Assembly (NCBI RefSeq): GCF_016612505.1
Contig: NZ_JAENRR010000013.1
Span: forward strand, 55,641-119,640
Direction: 5' to 3'
Origin: Carboxylicivirga marina
Lineage (GTDB): Bacteria > Bacteroidota > Bacteroidia > Bacteroidales > Marinilabiliaceae
Length of the DNA stretch: 64,000 nt
In this document: positions 53,058-64,000 of the stretch, piece after piece
Position numbering within the stretch: the stretch's first letter is position 1
How the letters are laid out: every line of letters begins with the position of its first letter
The notes under the pieces: generated by a model
Databases searched by the model: none
What the model was told of the DNA's origin: nothing
Seen by the model: the letters and a program-made list of their open reading frames with translations, nothing else
Translations under genes and position numbers: made by a program

Positions 53058-54272
53058 ATGAGGATAATTACAACATTAATTATTATTGCATTAGGAATGC
53101 AATTAATAGCTCAAGAAGCACAGAACAATGATTCCACTCGTTCAGAGAAAATACCGAAGAATGTCAAATCTATATCACTGCGCTACCATGCCGGTAGAGT
53201 TTTGCAAACCAATGACTTTGTAAAAGGTGAAAACGAAGCCAATCAGGTTATCGATTATTATCAGGCACTTAATATTTCTTACAATGTCCAAACAAATGGC
53301 AGCCGTGAGTGGCATCACATTTTTAATTTTCCATATTATGGTGTGGCTTTTTACAATGCCAACTTTTTTAATGTCGATGAGTTAGGTAAACCCATGGCAT
53401 TATATGGTTTTATGGGATTTCCATTCAGAAGGGGAGAGAAAAGCATGTGGGGCTATGAATTGGGATTTGGATTAACCTACAACTGGGAGCCTTATGACGC
53501 CTATACCAACCCATTTCAAGTAGCCATAGGATCATATAGAACCGTATACATCGATGCCAATTTATTTTACCAATACCACCTTAGCCCAAGATGGGACATC
53601 AGGGGAGCATTTGGCTTCACACATTTCTCTAATGGGGGAACAAAAAAACCAAATAGCGGCATTAACCTGCTTTCTCCCTCGATAGAAGTAAGCTATAGCT
53701 TCAAAGATCGACCTTTATTGATTAAAAAACCTCAACCTGCTTATGGCCAACATTACGAAGTGGCTATACAATTTGGCATGGGGGCCCGTAATATATTATA
53801 TGACAATCCTAATGAGCCACAAGATCCGAGTATGCCTATTGGTTCGGCAGATGTGATGCACTCCTATTTTAATTTTTCAGCAGCCTGGCTAAAACAATCA
53901 ACCTGGAAAAATAAATTTGGTGGTGGTATCGATATCACCTACGATGAAACACAGAATGTGACAATTGAAAACCCATCGGATGGAAACGAAACGCCAATTG
54001 TAAACTTTTCAGATAAACTATCAGAAAAAATGATGCTTGGGGTATTTGGGGCTTATGAATTTACAATTGATCGCCTATCGGTTGCCTCGTACATAGGCAT
54101 CCTGGCACTTCGTAAAAAAGGAACAAATGCCAACCCCTTGCTGTACCAAAAATTTGGTATAAAATACCACTTTAAAAATGACATGTACACCGGGCTGTTA
54201 GTACGCGCTCATAACTTCTCTGTTGCCGAGGTGATTGAGTGGAATATTGGTTACAGAATAAAATGGCATTAA
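53058..54272 (+). CDS. PagL-like acyloxyacyl hydrolase with extended barrel
   Basis: A 404-residue outer-membrane protein (signal peptide 1-19). FGFTHFSNGGTKKPNSGINL carries the PagL catalytic dyad His189-Ser191 and the following Asn192 and Pro-Asn-x-Gly-Ile-Asn; PagL removes the 3-O-acyl chain of lipid A. The domain spans about 35-235; a further about 170 residues of beta-strand sequence (QHYEVAIQFGMGARNILYD onward) makes it more than twice the length of classic PagL. ATG at 53058 is preferred over an upstream frame start. It pairs with the divergent LpxR-like gene. Confidence 0.75.
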   Translation: MRIITTLIIIALGMQLIAQEAQNNDSTRSEKIPKNVKSISLRYHAGRVLQTNDFVKGENEANQVIDYYQALNISYNVQTNGSREWHHIFNFPYYGVAFYNANFFNVDELGKPMALYGFMGFPFRRGEKSMWGYELGFGLTYNWEPYDAYTNPFQVAIGSYRTVYIDANLFYQYHLSPRWDIRGAFGFTHFSNGGTKKPNSGINLLSPSIEVSYSFKDRPLLIKKPQPAYGQHYEVAIQFGMGARNILYDNPNEPQDPSMPIGSADVMHSYFNFSAAWLKQSTWKNKFGGGIDITYDETQNVTIENPSDGNETPIVNFSDKLSEKMMLGVFGAYEFTIDRLSVASYIGILALRKKGTNANPLLYQKFGIKYHFKNDMYTGLLVRAHNFSVAEVIEWNIGYRIKWH

Positions 54273-54318
54273 TTTTGAAACAACCAGTATTCGTAGTATT
54301 AACCAAATAGGAGTCGTC

Positions 54319-54885
54319 ATGAAAAAGATATTAATATTTAGTTTAATATTTAGCTTCACCCTTATAGTATTCGGTCAGGAAGTTGAAGAAAAAAAATTAA
54401 CACGTAAAGAAAGACGTGCATTGCACAAACAACAACAAAAAGAGCTGAGCGAGCAGATGGCACTCGTTTTATCTATAGCTATTGATGGAAAACAGTGGGT
54501 TCTGGAAGCAAATACACTGCAAAACAAAAGAGGCTCGAGTGTAAATGTGAATAGCAGCTTAAACTTCATCGCCATTGAAGGTGAGGAAGCTTTTGTTCAA
54601 CTTGGTTCAAACACAGGCATGGGACAAAATGGCGTAGGCGGTGTTTCAGTTAGAGGCAAGGTTACCAAATATGAGGTTAAGAAAAATGAGAAGAAAGGAA
54701 CGTACTTTATAACGGTTTACGTAACATCGGCTCTAGGTTCTTTCGACATTCGTTTAGATTGTAATTCTGATGGACAAATTGCCAATGCAACAGTTCAGGG
54801 AAACTCGTCGCGACGTGTACAATACCGAGGCATCATCGTTCCGATACCTCAATCGTCGGTATATAAAGGTACACCAGTTATATAG
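54319..54885 (+). CDS. DUF4251 domain protein, secreted
   Basis: A 188-residue protein: signal peptide (ending VFGQ, about residue 20), a charged helical linker (KKLTRKERRALHKQQQKELSE) and a DUF4251 domain (WVLEANTLQNKRGSSVNVNSSLNFIAIEGEEAFVQLGSNTG, FDIRLDCNSDGQIANATVQG). Function unknown; the family is nearly confined to Bacteroidota. It follows the PagL-like gene by 46 bp, possibly co-transcribed. Confidence 0.8.
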   Translation: MKKILIFSLIFSFTLIVFGQEVEEKKLTRKERRALHKQQQKELSEQMALVLSIAIDGKQWVLEANTLQNKRGSSVNVNSSLNFIAIEGEEAFVQLGSNTGMGQNGVGGVSVRGKVTKYEVKKNEKKGTYFITVYVTSALGSFDIRLDCNSDGQIANATVQGNSSRRVQYRGIIVPIPQSSVYKGTPVI

Positions 54886-54914
54886 GATTTTTCAGAACAC
54901 AAGATATTTAAATT

Positions 54915-54942
54915 AGGTTGGGCTTAGGCCTGACCTTTTTTT
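54915..54942 (+). terminator. Terminator after DUF4251 gene
   Basis: AGGTTGGGC/GGCCTGACCT-type imperfect stem followed by seven Ts; it overlaps the 3' end of the convergent sensor kinase gene. Confidence 0.5.
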
Positions 54943-57900
54943 GTACATGGCAGGTAAAAATAAAAACTGGTGCCTTCTTCAAGTTGCGAATGTAACCATA
55001 TTTTACCTCCCAGCATTTCAACAAGTTGCCTGACAATACTTAAACCTAAACCAATGCCACCATGCACATCGTGTCCGTTTTCCACTTTTTGAAATGGCGA
55101 GAATATGTTGTTATGGTACTCTTTCGCAATTCCCAGGCCGGTGTCTTCTATTTCAAATAAGACGCGTGATGCATTCGTTACACCATTCTCATCGTCATTT
55201 TGAAATGTCGTTGTTTCTAACCTTACTTTAAGCTTAACATGTCCTTCTGAAGTGAATTTGAGAGCATTATTTAAAAGATTAATGAGTATTTGTTTCAAAC
55301 GCTCAGGATCAGTCCAAAGCTCAAAATTGGCATTTGGCAACTGAATATCTAACTCATAATTAACTGTCAGTGAATTTACATTGAGTTCTAAAGATTTAAA
55401 TACATCTTTACATAGAGCAGGCAAATTAATCCAACTTTGGACCAGATTAACCTGGCCGGTTTCTATTCTTGATATATCAATGATATCATTAATTAACACA
55501 AGTAAACTATCACTACTTTTTTGAACAACATTGGCAAATTCTTTACGTTCATCAGCCGAATATACATCACTGGATAAGAGAGTTGAAAAGCCAACGATTG
55601 AATTCATTGGGGTTCGAATTTCATGAGATAGGTTAGCCAGAAATGCTGTTTTTAAACGATCCGACTCTTCAGCTTTCATTTTAGCCTTCTCCAAATCTAC
55701 TGTTCGCTCTTGAATCAGATCTTCCAGATAAAAACGATGACGCTCTAATTCCTTTTTTCGAGCCACCACCTCTTCCTTACTTTCCTCTAATTCGGCATTG
55801 GCATTTAACAACTGTATAGTACGTTCCTGAACCTGAGCGGCCATTAGCTTTTGTTTGCGTCGCAAATATTTAATCCTGAAGATATAGAACGCATAAATTA
55901 CCAGAATAACCAACAAAATCAAAAAGGCCTTAAAAAGCTTGCTATCAGTAAATATTGGTTTTACAATAATAGTCAGTGAATCTCCTACATCATTCCAAAA
56001 ACGGTCGTTGTTACACCCTTTAACCCTTAGCGTATAGGTACCTTCTGGCAATGAACTGTATGTTTTATAACTGAATCCCATTAAGGTGTCATAATTACTC
56101 TCATACCCGTCAAGTTGCCAAGCCGACATATTCTTTTGGGAATTTTCATAATTAAGTACACTGGCATAAAAGGAGATTGGTTGATGATCTGTTTTAATTT
56201 CCAGAGTATCAGCTCCAATATACTCCCAATTTCGGTAGACCTGACCTGCGATTATTTGATTATCATTTTCGAGTGAGTACGAACCTAAATCAACGTGTGG
56301 AGCTATATTATTAAAAGGAAATTCATTGGGATTAAACTCTACAAAACCACCAAAACCTCCCATTAAAATGGTTCCATCTTTATCCTGATAATGTGCCTTT
56401 CCATTAAACTCACGACACATGGTACCATCACTTTTTCCAAAACTTAATATCTGCTTGTCAACAAAAGAATATCTTAAAATCCTCGAGTTTGTATTCATCC
56501 ATAAAAAACCTTCCTCATCTTTATAAATTGAATACACATTAGTCGTTAACAACTCACTATCAGGAACCTGATTAATTGCACCACTTAATTTATTTAAAGT
56601 TAACAGCCCTGTTCCATAGGTGGCCACAAAAATGGTGCTGTCATTGTGATTTAGAAGGTGCATTATTCGATTATAACGCTTACCACCTTGCTCAGTCTTC
56701 AGATTGGCAGAATACCTCCGAAATGACTTGTCAAAAGTATTAAATGCCATGATATAGCCATCCTTGTCGCCCATCCAGAAGGTGCCATTGGAATCAAAAT
56801 TAGCCGTTGTTATTTTTATAGTATTCTGATATTTGTACTCTTCCGGGTATGGATAAACCGTATAACTGGCACTATGGGGTTGATACCTTACTACAGCATC
56901 ATAAGTTGCCAACCACAGATATCCGTCATAGGCACGAATATCCTTAATAACATTAAGGTAATGCTCATTACATCCTTCAGTAAAAAACGTCTTTCTTGTA
57001 TACTGATTAGTATTTAAATCTATCGATAATAGCCCATTAAACGTACCTAAATGAAGTATTTGGCCCTCTTCTTCATAACCGCATGATATCGTATCACATT
57101 GGTTGCTTCCCTCTTTGGTTGCAATAAATTTATCAACTCTGTTATCTTCATTTTGCTTAAACAATCCATCATAGGTCCACCACCAATATTGCTGCTTTGA
57201 ATCTTTCAACAAGAAAAAAATATTATCCAAAGAGCCATCTTCTTCATGACTGGTTTCAAACTGATTAAAGCGAATGTAATGATCAGAGTATTTTGATAGT
57301 CCATCTTTGGTGCCAACCCACAATATATCATGTTCGTCAGAATAACTCAAAGCACTTATCCAGTCGTTTGCCAAAGCCCCTTTTCCATTTTTCTCCTGAT
57401 GTTTTGATATGTAAGCACCATCTTTAGTTAATTGAATCAATCCTCCGCCATTCGTACCTACCCAAAGGTTGTTTCTTTCATCAACCAGATGCTTGGTGAG
57501 CATTGCCTCCTCCCTGCTTTTCTCATATAATATCTCCTTTTCGTTGGAGAAGATATTCTTCTTCATCAGCCGGTCTGAAAAACAAATCAACAAGGTGGAG
57601 TCATTAATAAAACTCAGTGAATTAACCGTTTTATCACAATCACAAAAAGGAGCCTTGCTAAACTTGTATTCCTGTCGCAATAATCGGTCTAACGAGTATG
57701 AGTATACTCCATCGTTTGTACCCAGATATAAAATTCCGTTTTTATATTTTATGGCATTAACATCTAATGTATTACTATCGGCTTCATCGAGGATGTCAAT
57801 AAACTCATGAGTAACAGTATTGTAAACCTGAAGTCCATGGTCATCTGTTCCGATGAACAACCAATCTTTGACTTTTAGCAGTGCATGAATGGCGCCTATT

Positions 57901-58304
57901 CCAACCTTATGATGCTCATCCTCTTCACGTTGAATATGCTCAAAGGTAAATGTCTTAAGATCAAACTTATTAACTCCTCCAAAGTTAGTCCCGATCCACA
58001 ATACTTCTTTTTCATTATCAATATAAATGGTATTAATGTGGTTATCTGATATTGAAAGAGAATCCGCCTGGCTATGTCTGAAGCTATCGAAGTAAGACCC
58101 ATCATATAAGTACAAGCCTTCCGTTGTACCAATCCAGGTATAACCTGTTGAATCCTGAACGACACATTCTATAAAAGGATGTTCTAATCCATCAGATTCA
58201 TTATAGTTACGAAAATCATATTGTTGCGCCACAACGACACTACAAGACAATAGCAAGATGGTAAATCCAAGCAATAACCTACTCAAAACGTCCTTTTTTT
58301 TCAT
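54924..58304 (-). CDS. Sensor histidine kinase with two-component regulator propeller
   Basis: An approximately 1126-residue membrane kinase. Signal peptide, then about 700 residues of periplasmic regulator-propeller repeats (WIGTTEGLYLYDG, WIGTNFGGVNKFDL, WVGTNGGGLIQL), a Y_Y_Y domain (about 720-800), one transmembrane helix (FKAFLILLVILVIYAFYIF), a coiled coil, HisKA with the phospho-His in AFLANLSHEIRTPMNSIVGF, and HATPase (LLNNALKFTSEGHVKLKV, VENGHDVHGGIGLGLSIVRQLVEML). It ends there: no receiver and no AraC-type output, unlike hybrid two-component systems that control polysaccharide loci, so it needs a separate response regulator, not seen nearby. Confidence 0.88.
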   Translation of the reverse strand: MKKKDVLSRLLLGFTILLLSCSVVVAQQYDFRNYNESDGLEHPFIECVVQDSTGYTWIGTTEGLYLYDGSYFDSFRHSQADSLSISDNHINTIYIDNEKEVLWIGTNFGGVNKFDLKTFTFEHIQREEDEHHKVGIGAIHALLKVKDWLFIGTDDHGLQVYNTVTHEFIDILDEADSNTLDVNAIKYKNGILYLGTNDGVYSYSLDRLLRQEYKFSKAPFCDCDKTVNSLSFINDSTLLICFSDRLMKKNIFSNEKEILYEKSREEAMLTKHLVDERNNLWVGTNGGGLIQLTKDGAYISKHQEKNGKGALANDWISALSYSDEHDILWVGTKDGLSKYSDHYIRFNQFETSHEEDGSLDNIFFLLKDSKQQYWWWTYDGLFKQNEDNRVDKFIATKEGSNQCDTISCGYEEEGQILHLGTFNGLLSIDLNTNQYTRKTFFTEGCNEHYLNVIKDIRAYDGYLWLATYDAVVRYQPHSASYTVYPYPEEYKYQNTIKITTANFDSNGTFWMGDKDGYIMAFNTFDKSFRRYSANLKTEQGGKRYNRIMHLLNHNDSTIFVATYGTGLLTLNKLSGAINQVPDSELLTTNVYSIYKDEEGFLWMNTNSRILRYSFVDKQILSFGKSDGTMCREFNGKAHYQDKDGTILMGGFGGFVEFNPNEFPFNNIAPHVDLGSYSLENDNQIIAGQVYRNWEYIGADTLEIKTDHQPISFYASVLNYENSQKNMSAWQLDGYESNYDTLMGFSYKTYSSLPEGTYTLRVKGCNNDRFWNDVGDSLTIIVKPIFTDSKLFKAFLILLVILVIYAFYIFRIKYLRRKQKLMAAQVQERTIQLLNANAELEESKEEVVARKKELERHRFYLEDLIQERTVDLEKAKMKAEESDRLKTAFLANLSHEIRTPMNSIVGFSTLLSSDVYSADERKEFANVVQKSSDSLLVLINDIIDISRIETGQVNLVQSWINLPALCKDVFKSLELNVNSLTVNYELDIQLPNANFELWTDPERLKQILINLLNNALKFTSEGHVKLKVRLETTTFQNDDENGVTNASRVLFEIEDTGLGIAKEYHNNIFSPFQKVENGHDVHGGIGLGLSIVRQLVEMLGGKIWLHSQLEEGTSFYFYLPCTKKGQA

Positions 58305-58426
58305 TAACAACATGGGTTCATAAAACCGGCACCATCATCATACAATTACAGCACCAGAATATGAATCATGTAACGTTTTTAAATACTAAAGGTTACGTAC
58401 TTAATCCATCATTTATGCCCAGTTAA

Positions 58427-59074
58427 TTACAAGCCAAGAACCTGTATGGCTAAACCGGATAAGAAAATAACAAAACCTGCAATGGGGTGCCCCAAATTTT
58501 CAAAGCGTTTTAAATTAACAAATGATAATCCATAAGAAACAGCTAAAACAGCTCCTGTCATTGTCAGCAAAGTTGTTAAGCCAAATATGCTGGTTACCAT
58601 CACCAATGCGCCTGCACTTTCAATTGCTGCCGGATACATCAAAATTGGAATTAAAGGTTCGCATGGACCAAGGGCAAAAATGATGAATAACACCCAGGGT
58701 GTAATGTTTTTTGAATTTTCAATATCATCGACGTGACTGTGGCGATGTTTCTTATACCAGCGACGAATGCCCCATAAGGCATATAATAACCCGAATGCAA
58801 TGAGTGCCCAGGCGGCCAGATTCCCTCTGAATGATTCAAACCAATTGAGTTTCTCCACCTGCAGTTCAAGCGCAATACCAACTAAACCAACAATTACCGA
58901 ACTAAGTATATGTCCAATTCCACAAAGAATAGTGAGTCCCAGCACCTTCCCCAGTTTCCACTCGCGTGCCTTTCCAATCATGATAAATGGTAAATAATGA
59001 TCGGGGCCAAGCAATGTGTGGAAGAATCCAATGGAAGCAGCACTTATTACTAGAACTTGTAATTCCTGACTCAT
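58427..59074 (-). CDS. Polytopic metal-transporter-like protein (UreH/NicO superfamily)
   Basis: A 215-residue membrane protein with about six helices. The motif FFHTLLGPDHYLPF (His19, Asp25, His26) and CGIGHILSSV (His55) match the HxxxxxDH and G-H pairs of the nickel/cobalt and UreH/TauE-related transporters. A His-rich loop (KKHRHSHVDD, about 108-117) may bind metal. The ion exported or imported is not determinable; no urease genes are present here. Confidence 0.75.
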   Translation of the reverse strand: MSQELQVLVISAASIGFFHTLLGPDHYLPFIMIGKAREWKLGKVLGLTILCGIGHILSSVIVGLVGIALELQVEKLNWFESFRGNLAAWALIAFGLLYALWGIRRWYKKHRHSHVDDIENSKNITPWVLFIIFALGPCEPLIPILMYPAAIESAGALVMVTSIFGLTTLLTMTGAVLAVSYGLSFVNLKRFENLGHPIAGFVIFLSGLAIQVLGL

Positions 59075-59150
59075 TTTTTCTTTTAAAAATAGAAAAATAT
59101 GACCTTTTGAACTCCATTCAATTCCATTAAGCCGCTAATTTATTTTCAGT

Positions 59151-59672
59151 CTAAATCAACTTTTTGTAGGCATTTATAATATTCTTAATGGATGAAGAAC
59201 TCACATCATTAAAGTCAATATCATCAGGTTTAATAAATTCAAAGCCACTAATATCATCCTGAGCATGCATATTGTCAAAGTTTTTAACCTTGCATAGAAA
59301 TGCCAAATCTATTGTAAATACTGTATAACCCGAGAAAACATACTCATTTGGGTAAGAAGCAATAAACTGCATTTCAGTAATTTCAAGGTTTAACTCTTCC
59401 TTTATTTCCCGAATAGTGGATTGTTCAGCTCTTTCCATCGGATCTACAAATCCTCCTGGCAAATCTAACATACCAATATTAGGCTCACAGGCGCGACGCG
59501 TGAGCAGCAACTCACCATTATCATTTACAATTAGAGCTGCCACAGCGCAGGCCGAATTAATAAAAAAATGAAACTGACACGTCTGGCATTTAAATGATTT
59601 GCTGCCATCGTAGATAAAATCTCCGGAGCCACATTTTGGGCAATATTTTATTACTTCCTGAGGTTGCGTCAT
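59151..59672 (-). CDS. Nudix hydrolase with N-terminal zinc ribbon
   Basis: A 173-residue protein. Cys11, Cys14, Cys29 and Cys32 (CPKCG...CQTC) form a zinc ribbon, then a Nudix domain whose box reads G-GFVDPMERAEQSTIREIKEELNLEI, an exact G-x5-E-x7-REIxEELxL. The arrangement resembles NudC-type NADH pyrophosphatases but is shorter and lacks the downstream NudC signature, so the nucleotide substrate is uncertain. Confidence 0.85.
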   Translation of the reverse strand: MTQPQEVIKYCPKCGSGDFIYDGSKSFKCQTCQFHFFINSACAVAALIVNDNGELLLTRRACEPNIGMLDLPGGFVDPMERAEQSTIREIKEELNLEITEMQFIASYPNEYVFSGYTVFTIDLAFLCKVKNFDNMHAQDDISGFEFIKPDDIDFNDVSSSSIKNIINAYKKLI

Positions 59673-59752
59673 CTTTGTTTAATTATAATTATTTAACACA
59701 AATAAAAACAAATATTGCTTAAAATCATTTGTTTAATTATTAACAAGCTCCT

Positions 59753-59760
59753 TATATTTG
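59753..59760 (+). promoter_or_regulatory. -7 promoter element before the coiled-coil gene
   Basis: TATATTTG fits TAnnTTTG; TTTG at 59728-59731 lies 21 nt upstream, close to the expected spacing. Confidence 0.5.
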
Positions 59761-59801
59761 TTGGTAATAAAAATACACAAGTAATTCGAAACTAACCCCA
59801 A

Positions 59802-60386
59802 ATGCCTTCATTAAACAAACTACCCATCTTTAAAACTGCATATGACGTATTAGCATATGTATTGCAACTCAAGAAACACCCTTCCATTGAGCATATATAT
59901 TTCGATAAAAATAAAGTGCATTATCGCCGCACAAAGTGGGGTTTTGAAAAAGCAGAGAAATACAATCTTAATCTTGCCTTGAAGCATAAAGAACAACAAT
60001 TCGATAGACTGCAGCAAGATTATGACAACCTGAGTAATGAATATGAACTTTTATTAAAACGAAAGACAGGGCTCAATCATCATCTTGAAACAGCCAATGA
60101 CAAGCTGCGGGAGTCAAAAAAAGAAAAAGGTTTTTTTAAGAAACACCTAAAGGAAGTGCTCGATAAAAACACCTCTCTTGAAAAACGCATGGAACGCATG
60201 CTTAAACAGGAAGAAAACCTCAAGCAACAAGTTGAAAAACTCAAAAGTTCAAAAGAGAATTTATTTGAACAAAACCAACATCTGACCGAGAAATCACGCA
60301 TGCAGAGGAATCAGATAAATGCCTTCCACAAAACCATTGAGCAGCTAAAAGCTAAGCAGAAAGAGAACTTCATCACCAATCAATAA
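59802..60386 (+). CDS. Coiled-coil hypothetical protein
   Basis: A 194-residue soluble protein. Residues 1-60 form a small globular part (LPIFKTAYDVLAYVLQLKKHPSIEHIYFDKNKVHYRRTKWG); residues about 65-185 are almost entirely heptad-repeat coiled coil rich in Lys, Glu, Gln and Leu. No signal peptide. It could be a structural or scaffolding protein; no family recognised. It runs convergently into the beta-galactosidase gene, 14 bp apart. Confidence 0.7.
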   Translation: MPSLNKLPIFKTAYDVLAYVLQLKKHPSIEHIYFDKNKVHYRRTKWGFEKAEKYNLNLALKHKEQQFDRLQQDYDNLSNEYELLLKRKTGLNHHLETANDKLRESKKEKGFFKKHLKEVLDKNTSLEKRMERMLKQEENLKQQVEKLKSSKENLFEQNQHLTEKSRMQRNQINAFHKTIEQLKAKQKENFITNQ

Positions 60387-60400
60387 AACAAATGAGGTTA

Positions 60401-64000
<3,600 letters not shown>

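Overview
The window looks like a chromosomal segment from a free-living, probably marine, member of the Bacteroidota (Bacteroidales/Marinilabiliales type). Supporting signs are the promoter form TTTG-N19-TAnnTTTG (clearest before the SRP RNA at 37512-37542), a lipoprotein with an acidic run after the lipobox Cys (38355), a protein with a C-terminal type IX secretion signal (40654-44130), families typical of the phylum (DUF4199, DUF4251, DUF3810, a two-component-propeller sensor kinase), and low GC. There is no prophage, CRISPR array, rRNA operon or intact IS. Taxonomy is inferred from gene content only.

Layout. 1-3 kb: two hypothetical proteins and a Bacteroidota-specific hypothetical gene with an array of five regularly spaced palindromes upstream. 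3-9 kb: polyprenyl-phosphate glycosyltransferase, dihydroorotase, lipoprotein, aspartate kinase, fructose-1,6-bisphosphatase. 9-13.8 kb: mfd and a response regulator. 13.8-21.4 kb: a co-directional envelope and cofactor run of coaX, an outer-membrane barrel, a TPR protein, lptC, a CNNM/CorC protein and a PpiD/SurA-like isomerase. 21.4-32.7 kb: sulfur assimilation on the minus strand, with cysJ, cysI, a DUF2061 protein, precorrin-2 dehydrogenase and a CobA-HemD fusion (NADPH sulfite reductase plus its siroheme), then an Rrf2 regulator with cysK, an acetylhomoserine-lyase-type enzyme, an outer-membrane barrel, a cytochrome c and a DUF302 protein.

32.8-37.4 kb: a pRiA4b-ORF3-like protein and miaA, a Nudix gene split by a 261-bp MITE-like element, and a methyltransferase/glycosyltransferase/DUF4199 operon. 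37.5-38.2 kb: SRP RNA and five tRNAs (Thr, Tyr, Thr, Gly, Tyr). 38.3-40.3 kb: a lipoprotein, a Sua5/YciO gene and a small HTH regulator preceded by fifteen degenerate 21-bp repeats. 40.6-44.1 kb: a T9SS-secreted beta-helix protein with three tandem carbohydrate-binding-like modules. 44.4-50.8 kb: TrkH, DUF3810, an acetyltransferase-like protein, YitT, an RluA pseudouridine synthase. 51-64 kb: an EamA transporter, a divergent pair of lipid A deacylases (LpxR-like and PagL-like), DUF4251, a large sensor kinase, a metal-transporter-like protein, a Nudix hydrolase, a coiled-coil protein and a periplasmic GH2 beta-galactosidase.

Most of the window is ordinary core genome. The features least explained by known genes are the 21-bp repeat array that abuts the start codon of the HTH gene (39656-39970), the 42-bp-phased palindrome array (2531-2711), the MITE-interrupted Nudix gene, and a degenerate HemC-like domain at the N-terminus of the CobA-HemD fusion.
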